Source of the DNA: Anaerolineales bacterium UBA3071
Lineage (GTDB): Bacteria; Chloroflexota; Anaerolineae; UBA3071
NCBI GenBank assembly: GCA_002366755.1
Contig: DFBV01000028.1
Span: 3,518-10,864, forward strand
Direction: 5' to 3'
DNA: 7,347 bases
A program made the translations under genes and the position numbers. Positions within the stretch are counted from its first letter, which is position 1. Every line of letters starts with the position of its first letter. This document shows positions 1 through 7,347 of this stretch, in pieces. The notes below the pieces were generated by a model. That model was given only the letters and a program-made list of their open reading frames with translations. It was not told the DNA's origin and ran no database searches.

Positions 1-389
1 CCCTCCCGTGTGGCAACATGAACCACACTGGACGGATCGGTGACGAAGAGAAGCGCCTTCTCTCCATTCCTCAGCCTGAACCAGCCCGCTGCATAACCTG
101 GAAGACCAATCCCATTGGTTCTCACCCTAGGCTTGTACGACGGTGCTTCAAGAAGATCAATCTGCCTCGACTCTGCAGAGATGAGTGACCCCGCGGGTAT
201 CATTCGTGCATAGGGACCACCACGTATGCGCAGCCCCGCCCTGGAAAGCTCAAATTCCATGCTCCTTGAAGAACAGGCAATGTAGCTGAACAGTCCAAAC
301 AGAGCAAGGAGGAACAAGAGAATCGCACCAAAGAACCATAGAGCTTTCGCCGATGCGGGAATCATAGGGAACAGTTCCTTCATTTCCAT
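1..389 (-). CDS. Membrane-anchored bacterial PH-like domain protein, 3' end cut off by window edge
   Basis: An open frame of 129 codons runs off the left edge without a stop, so the C-terminus is missing. The protein opens with a short polar stretch (MEMKELFPMIP), then one hydrophobic segment at about residues 17-38 (WFFGAILLFLLALFGLF), which I read as a transmembrane anchor. The soluble part ends in GIGLPGYAAGWFRLRNGEKALLF followed by VTDPSSVVHVAT; the pattern of GLPGY, GWFRL, NG and a late TDP strand resembles bacterial PH-like domains that follow a membrane helix (bPH_5/DUF type). Function is unknown; such domains are thought to help place membrane proteins. Three in-frame ATGs compete as start (395, 389, 383). 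I chose 389 because AGAGGA lies 7 bases upstream. An in-frame TGA at 417-419 excludes a longer N-terminus. Being coding is fairly sure, the domain name less so. Confidence 0.72.
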   Translation of the reverse strand, partial: MEMKELFPMIPASAKALWFFGAILLFLLALFGLFSYIACSSRSMEFELSRAGLRIRGGPYARMIPAGSLISAESRQIDLLEAPSYKPRVRTNGIGLPGYAAGWFRLRNGEKALLFVTDPSSVVHVATRE

Positions 390-548
390 CTCCATATCCT
401 CTGGTAGACCTGACCATCACTCGATGGACGCTTTTGCGCCTGATCTTCCGATTCGGGACGCTGGGCAGACGCTTCTCCGCCATCCTTTCTTCCATACCCT
501 CACCACATAGTACCCCCAGCCGCACACCGACACTGAGCTTTCCTCCTG
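390..548. other. Intergenic spacer between clpC and the PH-like gene
   Basis: This spacer follows the clpC stop codon on the transcribed strand. No strong promoter or intrinsic terminator is visible. A good Shine-Dalgarno sequence (AGGAGG at 542-547) is followed 8 bases later by a GTG that opens only a 38-codon frame of improbable composition. One weak stem (GGCGC, AAAA, GCGTC, near 428-441) lacks a following T run. Either the PH-like gene is read through from clpC, or its promoter is too weak to recognise by eye. Confidence 0.5.
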
Positions 549-3068
<2,520 letters not shown>

Positions 3069-3071
3069 GTT

Positions 3072-3093
3072 CCGTAACCTCTACCGTAACCTC
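3072..3093 (-). repeat. Duplicated 12-bp ribosome-binding segment upstream of clpC
   Basis: A 12-base unit occurs almost twice in tandem (GAGGTTACGG, TA, GAGGTTACGG on the transcribed strand). Each copy starts with GAGG. The proximal one lies 9 bases from the first clpC ATG and is the probable Shine-Dalgarno site; the distal one is 12 bases further away. Duplication of a ribosome-binding segment could affect translation of clpC, but this is inference. Confidence 0.7.
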
Positions 3094-3100
3094 AAAATGT

Positions 3101-3148
3101 ACCAATGCACCAATCTACCAATCTACCAATGTACCAATCTACCAACGC
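3101..3148. repeat. Six tandem copies of an 8-bp repeat (consensus ACCAATCT)
   Basis: Six consecutive 8-base units read ACCAATGC, ACCAATCT, ACCAATCT, ACCAATGT, ACCAATCT and ACCAACGC on the plus strand. The first five bases are constant in all six, ACCAAT is constant in the first five, and variation is confined to the last two or three positions. The array fills most of the 83-base gap between the release-factor gene and clpC. The unit length is not a multiple of three and neither flanking gene includes it. Copy-number change by slippage is possible. Confidence 0.9.
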
Positions 3149-3151
3149 ACT

Positions 3152-4240
3152 TTAGTACCGAAGAACCGCTCCGATGGAGCCAACCGCCTCCAGCATTTCA
3201 TTGTCCCGTACCGTGGTCACCTTCACTCCTCGCTCGATGGCTCGACCAACAAGGGCATTCACCGCATCTTTCAGCAGATGCATCTGCCCGCCACAGAACG
3301 CACACTGCTCCATGTGCTCCACGGTCATGTAGCCGCAGTGCTCGCATTGGTGAGCTGTGCCATGATATCCCTCGGCCAGCACCAGGTGATGCACCCGCCC
3401 TTCCTCCAGCAGCCGCAGCGTGTCGGCCAGACCAAGGGCGCCTGCGCCTCCCTTCGATGCAATTGTGATGACCTGTTCGACCAGGGCGGCCTGCTGTTGC
3501 TGTGCCACCTGCCGGGCGATGTCCAGCGAGCGCTCAGCCACCTCGGTGGGCGAGGCAGTCATGTCCACAGCAAAACTTCCCACGATCTGTTCCTGCAATG
3601 ATTTTGGCAGCAGCGGCTGAAACTGCGCCACTGTCTTCTCAGTGCCCGCCAAGATCAAGCGCCGACAATCGCGCTCCCGACAGACACTGGCCGTGGCCTC
3701 CGCAATCTCCTTGAGATTGCGGTAGGCAGTGGCATCCTCGCGGCGCTGATAGCGAGAGGCCGCCCAGCCGCCCTGCTTGTGACGCTTCACGTCCTCTCCT
3801 GATAAACTCCCGACTTCCTCTGCCTCCCCCTGCTCGAAAATGAAGAACCGAGCTCCCTCCCGGCTGATCAGAGCCACACCGTGACGGGCGTAGCTGTCCA
3901 TTACATCGCCGAGGGGCTTGACGTAGGGATGACCGCCGACGAAGACGGCATCCTCCATAGGCACCCATAGGGGATACGCCCGCCAGAAATCGGCGGCCTG
4001 GCAACTGAAGCAGGCAACTCCCCGCCCCTGCCAGTTGTACTCGAGATCGAAATAGCGCTCTAGGCGAGCCATGTCGGCCGGATCGGCCGCTTCCGCCACG
4101 CTGTCCAGTTGATGCCGCAAGGCCAGCTTGTACTGGTCAGGCGTGCGGCGACGTGGATCTACATTCAAGTAGAGACTGAGTATTCCAGTACCCTCCGCTC
4201 TGAACGCTGCCAATTCCCGCAGTTCCGCTTCGTGGATCAT
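3152..4240 (-). CDS. Bacterial eRF1/Vms1-like release factor (baeRF-type)
   Basis: A complete 362-residue protein resembling bacterial relatives of eukaryotic/archaeal release factor eRF1 and of the peptidyl-tRNA hydrolase Vms1/ANKZF1. It opens with a strand region LSLYLNVDP (21-29). The eRF1-like central domain carries KQGGWAASRYQRR at 155-167, at the place of the catalytic loop. A C-terminal domain starts with ASKGGAGALGLADTLRLL (about 261-278) and contains a four-cysteine zinc ribbon C299-x2-C302-x10-C313-x2-C316, as in domain 3 of archaeal eRF1. Relatives are proposed to free nascent chains from stalled ribosomes; activity here is unproven. In the relatives I remember, the loop reads GGWSQ; here it is GGWAA, so the likely catalytic glutamine is absent. 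Start is fixed by GGAGG five bases before ATG, 26 bases after hspR. Sitting between hspR and clpC suggests a protein quality-control role. Confidence 0.82.
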   Translation of the reverse strand: MIHEAELRELAAFRAEGTGILSLYLNVDPRRRTPDQYKLALRHQLDSVAEAADPADMARLERYFDLEYNWQGRGVACFSCQAADFWRAYPLWVPMEDAVFVGGHPYVKPLGDVMDSYARHGVALISREGARFFIFEQGEAEEVGSLSGEDVKRHKQGGWAASRYQRREDATAYRNLKEIAEATASVCRERDCRRLILAGTEKTVAQFQPLLPKSLQEQIVGSFAVDMTASPTEVAERSLDIARQVAQQQQAALVEQVITIASKGGAGALGLADTLRLLEEGRVHHLVLAEGYHGTAHQCEHCGYMTVEHMEQCAFCGGQMHLLKDAVNALVGRAIERGVKVTTVRDNEMLEAVGSIGAVLRY

Positions 4241-4266
4241 GTTAACCTCCGTTTTCGCTTCGCTGG

Positions 4267-4626
4267 TCAGGCGCTGATTCGCCCAGATTCTAAACCCGCG
4301 CCTGTGGACCGGCTCACACGAACGGTCACGGTCTCCAGCTCCGCTCGTATGCTCTCGTTCTCCGCTTGCAAGGCAACCACTTGTTCCTTCAACCGCAGAA
4401 TGACTTCCACGCCCGCCAGGTTGATGCCCAACTCATCGGTGAGGCGCACAATCTGGAGCAGGCGATCTACGTCGCGAAGGGAGTATAGTCGCCGGCCCGA
4501 ACGGCGGGCAGGCCTGACCAGGCCCAACTCCTCGTAGCGCCGCAGCGTCTGCGGATGCAAACGCACGAGTTGTGCGGCTATGCCAATGGCATACAAGGGT
4601 TGATCTGAACGCAGCAAATCAGGCAC
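4267..4626 (-). CDS. hspR: HspR-like MerR-family heat-shock repressor
   Basis: A 119-residue MerR-type DNA-binding protein. The helix-turn-helix and wing are seen in LYAIGIAAQLVRLHPQTLRR, then YEELGLVRP, GRRLYSLRDVDRL and LTDELGINLAGVEVIL. The HPQTLRRYE and NLAGVE signatures are typical of HspR, which represses chaperone and clp genes from HAIR operators and, in actinobacteria, uses DnaK as co-repressor. A short leucine-rich coiled coil (LKEQVVALQAENESIRAEL) follows for dimerisation. The frame can begin at a GTG at 4635, but GGAGG overlaps that codon; the next in-frame GTG at 4626 is 8 bases from GGAGG and is my choice. The gene follows dnaJ by 22 bases, the usual dnaJ-hspR order, and probably represses its own operon. 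Confidence 0.9.
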   Translation of the reverse strand: MPDLLRSDQPLYAIGIAAQLVRLHPQTLRRYEELGLVRPARRSGRRLYSLRDVDRLLQIVRLTDELGINLAGVEVILRLKEQVVALQAENESIRAELETVTVRVSRSTGAGLESGRISA

Positions 4627-4634
4627 GACAACCA

Positions 4635-4639
4635 CCTCC
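4635..4639 (-). promoter_or_regulatory. Shine-Dalgarno site that decides the hspR start
   Basis: GGAGG overlaps the first possible GTG codon (4633-4635) but stands 8 bases before the second in-frame GTG (4624-4626). This spacing favours the shorter protein beginning MPDLL. Confidence 0.65.
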
Positions 4640-4648
4640 GATCAGAGA

Positions 4649-5614
4649 CTACTTGCTCTGGTCTCTCCCTTTTAGGTCGGTCAATTCCTCGAAGAGGTCC
4701 TTCTCTCGTGGACTCAACTCCTTAGGCACGACGATTCGCACCTTGGCGTAGAGATGACCTCGTTGTTCTGGCTGGCGGAGCTTGGGCATCCCCATGCCCT
4801 GCAGGCGGAAGCTGCGCCCGCCTTGCGTGCCCGGCGGGATGCGCAGCATCACCGGCTGTCCGCCGAGTCTAGGCACCTGCACCTCGCCCCCCAACACAGC
4901 GGTGTACAGGTCCAGAGGCATATCGCAGTGCAGATCGTCCCCGCGCCGCTCGAACACGCTGTGCGGCCGTACCTCCACTTGGAGGAAAAGGTCGCCGCGG
5001 GAACCGCCGGTTGCCCCCCGGCCGCCCTCGCCCTTCACACGCACCTTGGAACCCGTCTTCACCCCTGGTGGGATCTGTACCTCCAGACGGCGACCGTCCA
5101 CTTGCAGGATCCGCCGCGTACCGTGGAACGCCTCTTGCAGTGTGATCTCCACGGGCTGCACTAGGTCCTGTCCCCTGCGTGGGCGGCGCTGCGCCCCCGA
5201 GAACCAATCCGCCCTCGGCTCTCGCCCTACACCACCAAAGATGGTACTGAAGAAATCGGAGAACGGGACCTGGCCGCCCAACAGGTCGCCCAAATCCTCA
5301 TACTCGACGTGGACGCGCCTCCCTCTGGGGGTCCCGCCCGTCCACTGGCTCCAATCGAAGCCTTGCGTATCACGGCCCGTGCGCTGCCAGCGCTGCCAGT
5401 CAGCGCCCAGTTGGTTGTATTTCTGGCGTTTCTCCGAATCGCTCAGCACTTCGTATGCTTCGTTGATCTCCTTGAAGCGCTCCTCTGCCTGCTCGTTGCC
5501 CGGATTCACGTCAGGATGGCACTGGCGCGCCAGCCGACGGTAGGCCCGCTTGATCTCCTTCTCGTCGGCATTCCTGTCTACGCCAAGCGTACGGTAGTAG
5601 TCCTTGTATTCCAT
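4649..5614 (-). CDS. cbpA: DnaJ-family co-chaperone of CbpA type (no zinc finger)
   Basis: A 321-residue Hsp40. The J-domain (about 3-70) begins YKDYYRTLGV and has the HPD tripeptide at 33-35 that stimulates the ATPase of DnaK. A linker of about 75 residues rich in Gly, Arg and Trp replaces a classical G/F region. Two C-terminal beta domains follow: the first includes VQPVEITLQEAFHGTRR and IPPGVKTGSKVRVKGEG, the second DLYTAVLGGEVQVP and IPPGTQGGRSFRLQGMGMP. The CxxCxGxG repeats of DnaJ proper are missing, so it is a CbpA/class II type that delivers unfolded protein to DnaK. I chose ATG 5614 (MEYKDYY) because homologues begin there and AGGT lies 9 bases upstream. ATG at 5650, with AGGGG 12 bases before it, would add 12 residues of no domain value. 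It is first gene of the operon; dnaK and grpE are not beside it. Confidence 0.93.
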   Translation of the reverse strand: MEYKDYYRTLGVDRNADEKEIKRAYRRLARQCHPDVNPGNEQAEERFKEINEAYEVLSDSEKRQKYNQLGADWQRWQRTGRDTQGFDWSQWTGGTPRGRRVHVEYEDLGDLLGGQVPFSDFFSTIFGGVGREPRADWFSGAQRRPRRGQDLVQPVEITLQEAFHGTRRILQVDGRRLEVQIPPGVKTGSKVRVKGEGGRGATGGSRGDLFLQVEVRPHSVFERRGDDLHCDMPLDLYTAVLGGEVQVPRLGGQPVMLRIPPGTQGGRSFRLQGMGMPKLRQPEQRGHLYAKVRIVVPKELSPREKDLFEELTDLKGRDQSK

Positions 5615-5688
5615 GCCTGCATTACCTGCCGCTCTGCCCAGCGGCTCCATGTGTGGCTTCTGCCCCTATGTCATCGGAGGGCGCGTTC

Positions 5689-5717
5689 ATTGTACCACTT
5701 TAGCAGCTCCTTGTCAA
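5689..5717 (-). promoter_or_regulatory. Sigma-70 promoter of the dnaJ-hspR-release factor-clpC operon
   Basis: On the transcribed strand a perfect -35 box TTGACA (5712-5717) is followed by exactly 17 bases and a -10 box TACAAT (5689-5694), one base off consensus. Transcription should begin near 5682. An AT-rich run (AATTTATAA, about 5735-5743) lies upstream of the -35 box and might act as an UP element. No CIRCE operator is present. Confidence 0.87.
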
Positions 5718-5731
5718 GTTACCTGAACAAG
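5710..5731. promoter_or_regulatory. Inverted repeat over the -35 box, candidate HspR (HAIR-like) operator
   Basis: The transcribed strand reads CTTGT, 12 bases, ACAAG, with the right arm overlapping TTGACA. The outer bases CTTG and CAAG match the ends of the known HAIR element (CTTGAGT, 7 bases, ACTCAAG), but the spacing is one base longer and the inner bases differ. Binding here would block the -35 box. Assignment to HspR rests on the adjacent hspR gene and is inference. Confidence 0.45.
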
Positions 5732-5741
5732 CTCTTATAAA

Positions 5742-6368
5742 TTACCTGCCTCCGTGACTGCCTTGTGGACCTGGCCGTGAGCGGTTTGGCCCATATCTGG
5801 TGAGCAACGTCGCCCGCGACAGCCAGAGCTGGCGACGCTGCAGCCCCCAGAAATGCTTGCTGCGCAAGCTGGCCGGGTTGAACGTCCAGATCAGCCACCA
5901 GGTGTAGAGGTTCTCCCAGAAGTCGGTGAAGCGCTTGAGCGGCCCGACAAGCTCAAGTGGCTGCAGCTCGAAGCCCAGGTGGGTAAAGGGATGGGTCTCT
6001 CCCCGCTGCGCATCAACGGCCGTCTCTCCTCGAAAAGCGCGGACATCCTCCCAATCCGGATCGTTCTCGACGTGGGCCGCGAGTAGTTGCAGCGAGTACA
6101 CCAAGCCGAGCCGCATGGTCACCGCCCAGCACAGATCAGGACCAGCCTGGGGCATTGGCGGCACCCGCTCGTTCCATAGGTGCAGCTCGCCTATGCGCTC
6201 CCCGGCGGCGATGCGCGTGCCATCGGCCAGCACCACCTCTCGTCCGCTGTTGCCCAGGGCCAGACGCAGCAGGCAATCCGGATCCGATGAGAATTCGTAC
6301 ACCCCACGCGCCGAGCGCAGGAGAGCGTCCAGGCGACGAATCGCCCATCGCGCCAGCCTGGCGAGCAT
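5742..6368 (-). CDS. YkoP-like protein of unknown function
   Basis: A 208-residue protein without signal peptide or clear membrane helix; the N-terminus is basic and amphipathic (MLARLARWAIRRLDALL). Recognisable segments are LADGTRIAAGERIGELHLWN (48-67), MRLGLVYSLQLLA (85-97), a central GFELQPLELV (132-141), a Trp-rich stretch FWENLYTWWLIWTFNP (150-165), and a tail LWLSRATLLTRYG (181-193). The GE.IGELHLWNE and LW.SR..L..YG patterns resemble the YkoP-like domain found alone or joined to polysaccharide deacetylases, whose function is not established. The frame is open for 91 more codons upstream, but those lie inside the preceding membrane-protein gene and look like shadow. I start at ATG 6368, which overlaps the upstream stop as TGATG and implies coupled translation. 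The basic C-terminal tail after 193 is low in complexity. Confidence 0.75.
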   Translation of the reverse strand: MLARLARWAIRRLDALLRSARGVYEFSSDPDCLLRLALGNSGREVVLADGTRIAAGERIGELHLWNERVPPMPQAGPDLCWAVTMRLGLVYSLQLLAAHVENDPDWEDVRAFRGETAVDAQRGETHPFTHLGFELQPLELVGPLKRFTDFWENLYTWWLIWTFNPASLRSKHFWGLQRRQLWLSRATLLTRYGPNRSRPGPQGSHGGR

Positions 6369-6715
6369 CAGCCCGACCGCCCCACCGAGATGATAATGAG
6401 GCCGCCGGAGACGAGCGCCACGCCCACCCACTGCAGGGGTGTGATCACCTCGTGGAAAATGAAGTGCGCCCCGACGACCTGAATGGCGACGAAGCCCAGA
6501 CCCCAGGAAAAGGCCAGCGCCTGTGACAGGGGAATGAACCGCATCACGAAGGTCAGGGTCAGCACAGCCAGGAACCCACTCACATTGCCCACCACTTGCC
6601 AGGTCAGGAACTCCTTCAGCCTGGCGCTGAGCGCCGACCACTTGAACCCCACGTTGGCGATGACGTTAAATACCACATTGAGCAGGATCAGTCCGGCGAT
6701 GGTCAGCGTCCTCAT
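6368..6715 (-). CDS. Small four-helix EamA/SMR-like membrane protein
   Basis: A 115-residue integral membrane protein with four predicted helices at about 3-22, 38-58, 62-86 and 93-111. The second half (IPLSQALAFSWGLGF, then GAHFIFHEVITPLQWVGVAL) matches the drug/metabolite transporter fold: P-L-S at the third helix, a glutamate before the fourth helix, and QW.GVAL within it. It is half the size of ordinary EamA carriers and so must work as a dimer or with a partner. The membrane glutamate of helix 1 that defines EmrE-type drug exporters is absent; the aligned place is Asn13. It is therefore closer to ArnE/ArnF-like flippase subunits or other EamA halves than to a drug pump. Start overlaps the stop of the upstream phosphoesterase gene (ATGA). 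No substrate can be assigned. Confidence 0.82.
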   Translation of the reverse strand: MRTLTIAGLILLNVVFNVIANVGFKWSALSARLKEFLTWQVVGNVSGFLAVLTLTFVMRFIPLSQALAFSWGLGFVAIQVVGAHFIFHEVITPLQWVGVALVSGGLIIISVGRSG

Positions 6716-7347
6716 GGCTTGTCTCCTTCTCCCTCTTCTTCGCCTTTCGGTGCCCGCAGCGTCAGCAGCACCACCTCCGGCGGGCAGAGGAAGCGGGCTC
6801 GCGGTGCAGCCAGCCCCTCCAACCCCAACCCGCGGCTGACGTAAAGCTGTGTGCTGCCCTCGACGTAGTGCCCCATCTCATGCCGCTTGCCATAGACCGA
6901 ACTGGTGATCACCGCCCCGTAGCCCGGCACGCGCCACTGGCCGCCGTGCGTGTGCCCCGCCAGGTAAAGGTCAATCCCCCGCGCCACCGCCTCGGGCATC
7001 AGATCGGGGATGTGGTAGAGCAGGATGGTAAAGGCGCTGCCGGGCACATCGCGCAGCGTGGCCTCGAGCCCGGCGCGATCCACGCTCAGGTCTCGCTCGC
7101 AGGTCACGCCGAGGAGAGTGATCTGCTGGTCGCCTGCCTCCACCAGCACGGCCTCGTTGCGCAGCAGGCGCACGTTCGTGTTAGCGAACACGTCATCCAC
7201 CCGATGACGTACGTCCACCTCCGGCGTGCCCAGCACCGCACACACGCCCAGCGGCGCGGCGAGGCGGCTCAGCCATTCGCTGGCGTGGGCCACAGCCGTG
7301 TCGTCGTCGGCGTAGGAGAGATTCAGGTAATCGCCGGTGAGGAGGAT
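6712..7347 (-). CDS. Calcineurin-like metallophosphoesterase, 5' end cut off, GNHD motif altered
   Basis: An open frame enters from the right edge, so the N-terminus with the first DxH motif is not visible; 211 residues are. Counting from the edge, ILLTGDYLN carries the metal-bridging Asp of the second motif (GD). The strand APLGVCAVLG then leads into GTPE where the family has GNHD. Later come LLYHIPD (metal-ligand His) and the intact AGHTHGGQ, followed by YVSRGLGLEG and RARFLCPPEVVLLTL, which end most YkuE/YaeI-like members. These enzymes cleave phosphomonoesters or diesters, and some cleave UDP-diacylglucosamine in lipid A synthesis. The Asn ligand and His acid of GNHD are replaced by Thr and Pro, so activity may be changed or lost. 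A GTG at 7293 is internal to the domain and not the real start. The last residues are acidic, and the stop overlaps the next gene's ATG. Confidence 0.88.
   Translation of the reverse strand: MLLTGDYLNLSYADDDTAVAHASEWLSRLAAPLGVCAVLGTPEVDVRHRVDDVFANTNVRLLRNEAVLVEAGDQQITLLGVTCERDLSVDRAGLEATLRDVPGSAFTILLYHIPDLMPEAVARGIDLYLAGHTHGGQWRVPGYGAVITSSVYGKRHEMGHYVEGSTQLYVSRGLGLEGLAAPRARFLCPPEVVLLTLRAPKGEEEGEGDKP

Noticed and set aside
105..119. Perfect inverted repeat ACCAAT, CCC, ATTGGT
   Set aside because: It falls inside the PH-like coding frame, is short, and shares its core with the 8-bp repeat array probably by chance.
428..441. Possible terminator stem after clpC
   Set aside because: A five-pair stem with one G-T pair and no T run is too weak for an intrinsic terminator.
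250..525. 91-codon minus-strand frame from a GTG start
   Set aside because: It overlaps the PH-like gene in another frame, has no recognisable domain and lacks a well placed ribosome-binding site; the overlapping frame has a membrane helix and a PH-like pattern.
3069..3151. Separate promoter for clpC in the repeat-bearing spacer
   Set aside because: TACATT-like sequences recur in the array but none has a credible -35 box at proper distance.
4782..5543. 253-codon plus-strand frame opposite dnaJ
   Set aside because: Composition is typical of an antisense shadow (Arg, Ser, Pro, Cys), while the minus strand encodes a clear J-domain protein.
5651..5741. CIRCE operator (HrcA site) before dnaJ
   Set aside because: No TTAGCACTC-type arms are present; the only inverted repeat is the CTTGT/ACAAG element.
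6369..6641. N-terminal extension of the YkoP-like frame by 91 codons
   Set aside because: This part lies wholly inside the EamA-like gene in a different frame and has low-complexity Gly/Arg/His composition; the TGATG overlap marks the real start.

Overview
The window is a GC-rich bacterial chromosome segment in which every gene I can support lies on the minus strand, so transcription reads from position 7347 toward position 1. The combination of a zinc-finger-less DnaJ (CbpA type), an HspR repressor, a bacterial eRF1-like release factor and a ClpC-type AAA+ unfoldase, together with short ACCAATCT-like intergenic tandem repeats and a YkoP-like protein, suggests a Chloroflexota (Anaerolineae-like) genome. 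That placement is inferred from gene content and style; there is no rRNA or marker gene to prove it.

Region 1 (7347 to 5742) holds three tightly packed genes: a calcineurin-like metallophosphoesterase cut by the window edge, a four-helix EamA/SMR-like membrane protein, and a YkoP-like protein. Start and stop codons overlap at both junctions, so the three are probably translationally coupled. They look like envelope or lipid-related functions, but no substrate can be named.

Region 2 (5741 to 549) is the core. A near-consensus sigma-70 promoter (TTGACA, 17 bases, TACAAT) overlaps an inverted repeat that may be an HspR operator. It drives cbpA/dnaJ, hspR, a Vms1/eRF1-like release factor (baeRF-type) and a ClpC-type ATPase. 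The first three are 22 to 26 bases apart. The fourth follows an 83-base spacer with six copies of an 8-bp repeat and a duplicated ribosome-binding segment. Read together this is a compact proteostasis unit: a co-chaperone that captures unfolded chains, a repressor that senses chaperone load, a factor that could cut nascent chains from stalled ribosomes, and an unfoldase with a ClpP-docking loop that could degrade them. The four families are known; the joint role is inference.

Region 3 (548 to 1) has a 153 to 159-base spacer with no convincing gene, then the first 129 codons of a membrane-anchored bacterial PH-like protein that runs off the left edge.
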